From: Amphiura filiformis | Lineage: Eukaryota > Echinodermata > Ophiuroidea > Amphilepidida > Amphiuridae | Assembly (NCBI RefSeq): GCF_039555335.1 | Contig: NC_092628.1 | Span: forward strand, 59,011,547-59,075,546 | Reading direction: 5' to 3' | Length of the DNA: 64,000 bases | Shown here: positions 59,725 to 64,000 of the stretch, one piece after another | Position numbering within the stretch: the first letter of the stretch is position 1 | Layout of the letters: each line of letters begins with the position of its first letter | Translations under genes and position numbers: made by a program | The notes under the pieces: generated by a model | What the model was told of the DNA's origin: nothing | Databases searched by the model: none | Seen by the model: the letters and a program-made list of their open reading frames with translations, nothing else

Positions 59725-61480
59725 GTAAGCGATGCATATTACGTTAAATATTTTTCAGTAGTTTACGGTTGTAATCCAATTTGTATTTGGAAACCTATAG
59801 TTAGAATGAGACACAGATAAACAGGGTGCGCCAGAGTCAATCTAAATAATGCTTTGCCGAGTCTGTTGGAAGAATAAGTCATCAAATACTAACAAAAAAT
59901 TAAAAGCTGCAATCTATATCATGTAATGTCATGTGTATTGCCAGAAATAGATGTTAACATTGAAAGGTGGTGGTGCGACATTAACTATTAATTCAAGCGG
60001 GGACCTAAACGTACTCGTTATAATGTATTTCTTAATGTTGACTAGGCCCTACTCAGTTGACACGGGGCGGTCCGCTTGAAGACTTACCGAATCTTCATTA
60101 GGAAAGGGGCACCTGCCCAAACGGCTCTTTTCAAAGCCACCATTTTATAAGCAATCACATGTAGGATAGATAAGGTGTAAATGTGTGGGTATAAAAGGGG
60201 GCAGCCCACTATGATACTCTGTAGGCAAGGGTCCATTTAACCCATGTTTTTAACACAAAATCAATTCTACGATTGAGGTAGCCGCAGACTGGCTCGCGGC
60301 CCCCACTAGCCCGAGGTACTCACACCTCCGTCACTACGATTTCCACTGGCCTTCTCCGTCATGCGAAGAAGGAACCAATAGGGCCATGATGTGTCGGGCT
60401 AGGCCCCCACAAACTTGGCGAAGTCTGAGGCTATAGTTAATTTGGTTTTAAATACCTAAGACCCCAAGTTCATTCTTGATGTATAAGTAAAAGACTTCCA
60501 GAAATCCCCGTAATCTATTATGACATGCTGCTATATATGCATGGGAACAATTATTGAAAGTTATTAAGTTAAAATACAAAATGTGCACACTGTGATGCAC
60601 AAGGTACAACCATATGAGGTATGCGATGTTTGAAAGAGCATCTTGTTTTGAATACCATATTTCGCATCTCTCAGGATTAGCTAGGATTCCAATCAAATCC
60701 TTTATTTTGATAAGAGTGAAAGAAATACACCAAAGAGCTTCAGGTACACGCTTTAACTTTACAGGGTGTACCATTGTACAGAGTTAGAATGAATGCTCTG
60801 TGAGGTTGGTCATTTGCCCGGGTCCTTTGATTATTTTTCTTCATTATATCAATTTTAAGAGACAGTTTTGCACATCCTGTATTTTGTTACGCAAGTTATG
60901 ACATAAACAATCCTAAGACCCCAAGGATTCTTATAGTAAGGTACTAAATTGAGAAGCACCGGCTATGATATCTCGGTTAAAATGCTAATATCTGTTGAAA
61001 AATATTGGTCAAGATCGATGTTTGTTTCCTCTCAAGTCAACTTGACTCTTAAGCATCTTAAGTGAAATCTACCAAATAACAAAACAGCTGTATCTAGAAA
61101 CAGTAGCTTAATAAACGCGAATACAACTTTGGGGGTATGTCCCTTGAAGTTGAATCCCAGGAAGCATTAACCCTCTACATACCTTTTCTATCTAGATAAC
61201 AAGCAGTAAGGTAGCATTGGTTAACAGAATTTACAATTTAAAGGAAAAAAACACAGCCACATTGAAGTGCATTGAAAATGCGTTTTTAATTAGTACAAAT
61301 TAATATTAGTTTTGGTTGCTGACTTGTGCGATAGCTTTGATATTAGACTCCAAGTTTTTTGTGACACACTGGCGGCTGATGTGTGTACAACTTATACCTT
61401 ATCCTACATGGATAGGAATTCACCCCCTTACCTGCAAAATATATAATAGGTAATATATTCCCTGATGGATAACATAGACA
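59725..61480. other. downstream stretch of the IGFBP-Kazal gene, no exon recognised
   Basis: It contains a histone-like stem-loop at 60123-60138, a TATA-like word at about 60190 and a GC-richer segment at 60280-60420. None of the frames has Ig, trypsin or other domain features. Confidence 0.45.
60123..60138 (+). promoter_or_regulatory. degenerate histone-type 3' stem-loop
   Basis: GGCTCTTTTCAAAGCC differs from the canonical loop by one base, which breaks one stem pair. The flanks (AAAC before, ACCA after) match the sea-urchin-type context well. No histone coding sequence precedes it. Confidence 0.35.
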
Positions 61481-61549
61481 CAAGACAGCTGTTGAAATCT
61501 TATCCGTCTTGGGAAGGCAAATAAAAATACGCTATACCAGTGGGTATCT

Positions 61550-62550
61550 TTTCATACATTCTACTTTCCTTATTATGGACCAGCTCTTTTTACTGGTACT
61601 TGACACCCGAATCGTTTCAGAATTATTTACAGGTACATGTTGTGATTATTATGATAGTTAGGTAAATGATGTGCATTAATGTCAACTGTCATTAAATGAT
61701 GAGTACCTGTGATACAAAACTTGTGCATATACAGTATGACTCAGTTAGGAAGTCCAAGTGCTTTCGGCAACAAATGATACATTATGTTTTCTGTTTGGTC
61801 CACCGCCATGACTGAATAATAATAAGAATAGCTAACTTTGCGCAATGTACGCAGTTTTATGGCTGTTTCTCGTCAAAGGTTAATTACACTAATTGGGCTA
61901 TTTATTAATTAGATTGATTGGCCCATGCACCTTAACAATAATAATGTTATGCTTAAGATCTGTTGTATGTTATTACCCTAAGTTGTAATCCAAATTAACA
62001 CATAATCGTCCTACGGGTTGGATTCAAATTGCCACACAAAAATAAAATATGAAATAAGAAAACAATAGCGAGCATAGTGAAGATTATCTTTTGGTTGCAT
62101 TTATTGATGCGCTTTATTTACAATGTCCAGTTTCACAGGTCTTAATCATACTTCATGTGTACAAGTAGCTACAATGTTTGTATCACAGGTACTCATCTTT
62201 TAATGACAGTTGACATTAACACCGAACTATCACAATAACTACAACATGTACATATAAATAAACGATTTGGGTGTCAAATATCATTGTATCATTGTATTGT
62301 ATTTGTAGGCAAAAGCATTTGGACTTCCTAACAAAAGTTGTAATGTATGACTAATGTTGTTTGCAAGTTTTGTATCACAAGTACTCATCATTTAATGACA
62401 GTTGACATTAATGCGCATAATTTACCTAACTATCATAATAATCACAACATGTACCTGTAAATAATTCTGAAAAGATTTGGGTGTCAAATACCAGTAAAAA
62501 GAGCTGGTCCATAGTAAGTAAAGTGGAATGTATGAAAGATACCCACGGAT
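61550..62550. repeat. three related segments in inverted and direct orientation
   Basis: 61550-61720 is inverted relative to 62363-62550. Shared blocks include GGTGTCAAATACCAGTAAAA, GTACATGTTGTGATTAT and ATTTAATGACAGTTGACATT. A third, shorter copy lies at 62183-62335. Each copy also carries AGGAAGTCCAA on one side. They look like copies or ends of one mobile element. Confidence 0.75.
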
Positions 62551-62664
62551 ATAGCGTATTTTGGCTTGCTCCCCAAGTAAAATGAGCCTCAGAATAACAT
62601 TAGAAGTGCCTAAAAATCGAATTATTCCCTGCATATTGTCCATATTAACCTGCATAGTTTGCAT

Positions 62665-64000
62665 ACGTTTTCCTAAGGTAACAACCCCTTATAGCGTATT
62701 CTTAACCTTTTTTACAACAGAACAAAGAGCTTAAGTTTAAATGAAACAATTACTTCATGATTAGTTCATAATTGGTGCAACAGTAACGCCTTCAAAGTCA
62801 AGTTCAGCAGGTTGTATTAGATGGGACATGCATCAGCTGTTCAATTAGTCCACCGCTCAGTAGCATTTTCCGTTTACACCTTGTGGGAAAGGGTCTGCGA
62901 ATACGTTGAACAGGTGAAAACATAGCCACACTTTTGAAAAGTTATATCAAAATACATGTATTAAAAACCGATATTAAAATTTATCAAAGTAGTACAAACA
63001 TGAATGAGGCATTCTTGGTAATATTTTAAAAAAAACTGGTTATTTTGTATCATATAATACCACATCGAAATAACATAATGACGGCATACGCCCCTATTGG
63101 GTGTCGCTCATATGGTTTCGATTTTGCATTGGGCTATACAAGCTGGACATTGGCAATATTCATATCTTTACCAAAATCTGTGAAAAAGTCACGTCTTTGT
63201 TCGCACAAAAATGTACGCATCAAACTGAGGTGTGGTTTTCAAATTTGAAAATTGTGCTTTTTAATAGTGTGGCATTATTGTGGTGGCGCCTTGTTACAGA
63301 CCCGAAAGATACAATAGTTTGATTAAAGTGAAAGTGTTTTATTTGGTATTTGGTTGTTTTTTTGTAATTGGTAAATCCATTGAATGTGCGTTTCATCTGC
63401 GTAAGACCTGATCAACTCATTCTGTGTTTCCTATTCAGAATTATCAAATATTTGGACAACAATTCGTAACTCGTTTCCTTCTTGTTGTCAATTGACTAAT
63501 TTAGTCAAAAATTTGTAAGAGGCCCACTCCAAACAATAGCCCGAAGTTTTATCCGCGGATGAAAACTTTCACATAACCTCAAAACCTTGTGCTACTGCAC
63601 TGAACAAAACAAATCCAGGGATTATTATTTTTGGCAAATGTGTTGAAAATATAGGCTTACACCCATTGAATGTTTTGATATGTATAACAAAAGAAATGTA
63701 GGGCAATGCTTGTGATACACATAATTATTCTAAGCAGAAGCGATGTACCCTGAGACTTCTTCCAAAACAATAGGTAGTGATAAATGATTGACAGCTATTT
63801 GAGCCATGGTCTGCTACTATTTGTATCAGCATGATCAGTGAACTTAGTGAGCACTGGTGAGGAAACAAAAGTACATGTACTTTTGATCAGTGTACCGTGA
63901 ATGAAATTACAACGGCCGATTGCAAAAACCGTTACGCATGATTTGTCTTTGTGTGCGAGTTACAAATTGTAAATCAGAAACTTGAATTAAACTATTGTAT
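62665..64000. other. terminal stretch, no gene recognised
   Basis: AT-rich sequence with only short unconvincing frames (63045-63322). No domain, RNA gene or repeat boundary was recognised. Confidence 0.5.

Overview
This is a metazoan nuclear genome window. It is AT-rich, with multi-exon genes using GT-AG introns and very long repeat-filled introns and intergenic spaces. Frequent 'taggcctac'-type words, the crowd of short inverted-repeat transposons and the protein types suggest a marine deuterostome, most likely an echinoderm or hemichordate. That placement is an inference; no species marker is visible.

Gene content is low. Four host genes can be supported. (1) The 3' part of a plus-strand gene for an M17 leucyl-aminopeptidase-like protein of the W07G4.4 type (142-4095, 5' end outside the window). 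(2) A complete eight-exon plus-strand gene (14536-27406) for a 444-residue acyl-CoA thioesterase / bile-acid-CoA:amino-acid N-acyltransferase family enzyme, with a Cys nucleophile and a C-terminal SKL peroxisomal signal. (3) A minus-strand F-box/leucine-rich-repeat gene (28235-30438) tail-to-tail with gene 2. (4) The first coding exon (59211-59724) of a secreted IGFBP-Kazal protein whose later exons lie outside the window or were not recognised. No operon-like or pathway link between these neighbours is evident.

The rest is mobile DNA, much of it readable to the base. A chromodomain-bearing Ty3/gypsy LTR retrotransposon occupies 46866-54190 on the minus strand. It has two 337-bp LTRs that read as identical, a primer-binding site, a short gag-like leader and two one-base frame breaks in pol. 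Intron 7 of the thioesterase gene carries a 5'-truncated LINE (minus) interrupted by a second LINE (plus) with a short target duplication. A tRNA-derived SINE lies in intron 3. Terminal-inverted-repeat elements with recognisable target duplications are common: hAT-like with 8-bp duplications (9988-10233, 29788-29958), TTAA-targeting (6918-7290, 38723-39386, 44081-45179), TA-type (58234-58486) and TATA-flanked (10628-11652). Several are nested, and 36.8-45.2 kb is a stack of insertions into insertions.

The least explained signals are a perfect histone-mRNA 3' stem-loop on the minus strand near 7.87 kb with no histone gene beside it, a degenerate plus-strand version near 60.13 kb, and a GC-rich 80-nt multi-helix hairpin at 8260-8339. 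These are the best candidates for something not covered by ordinary annotation, although a repeat origin remains plausible for all three. I did not find an obvious new multi-gene system.
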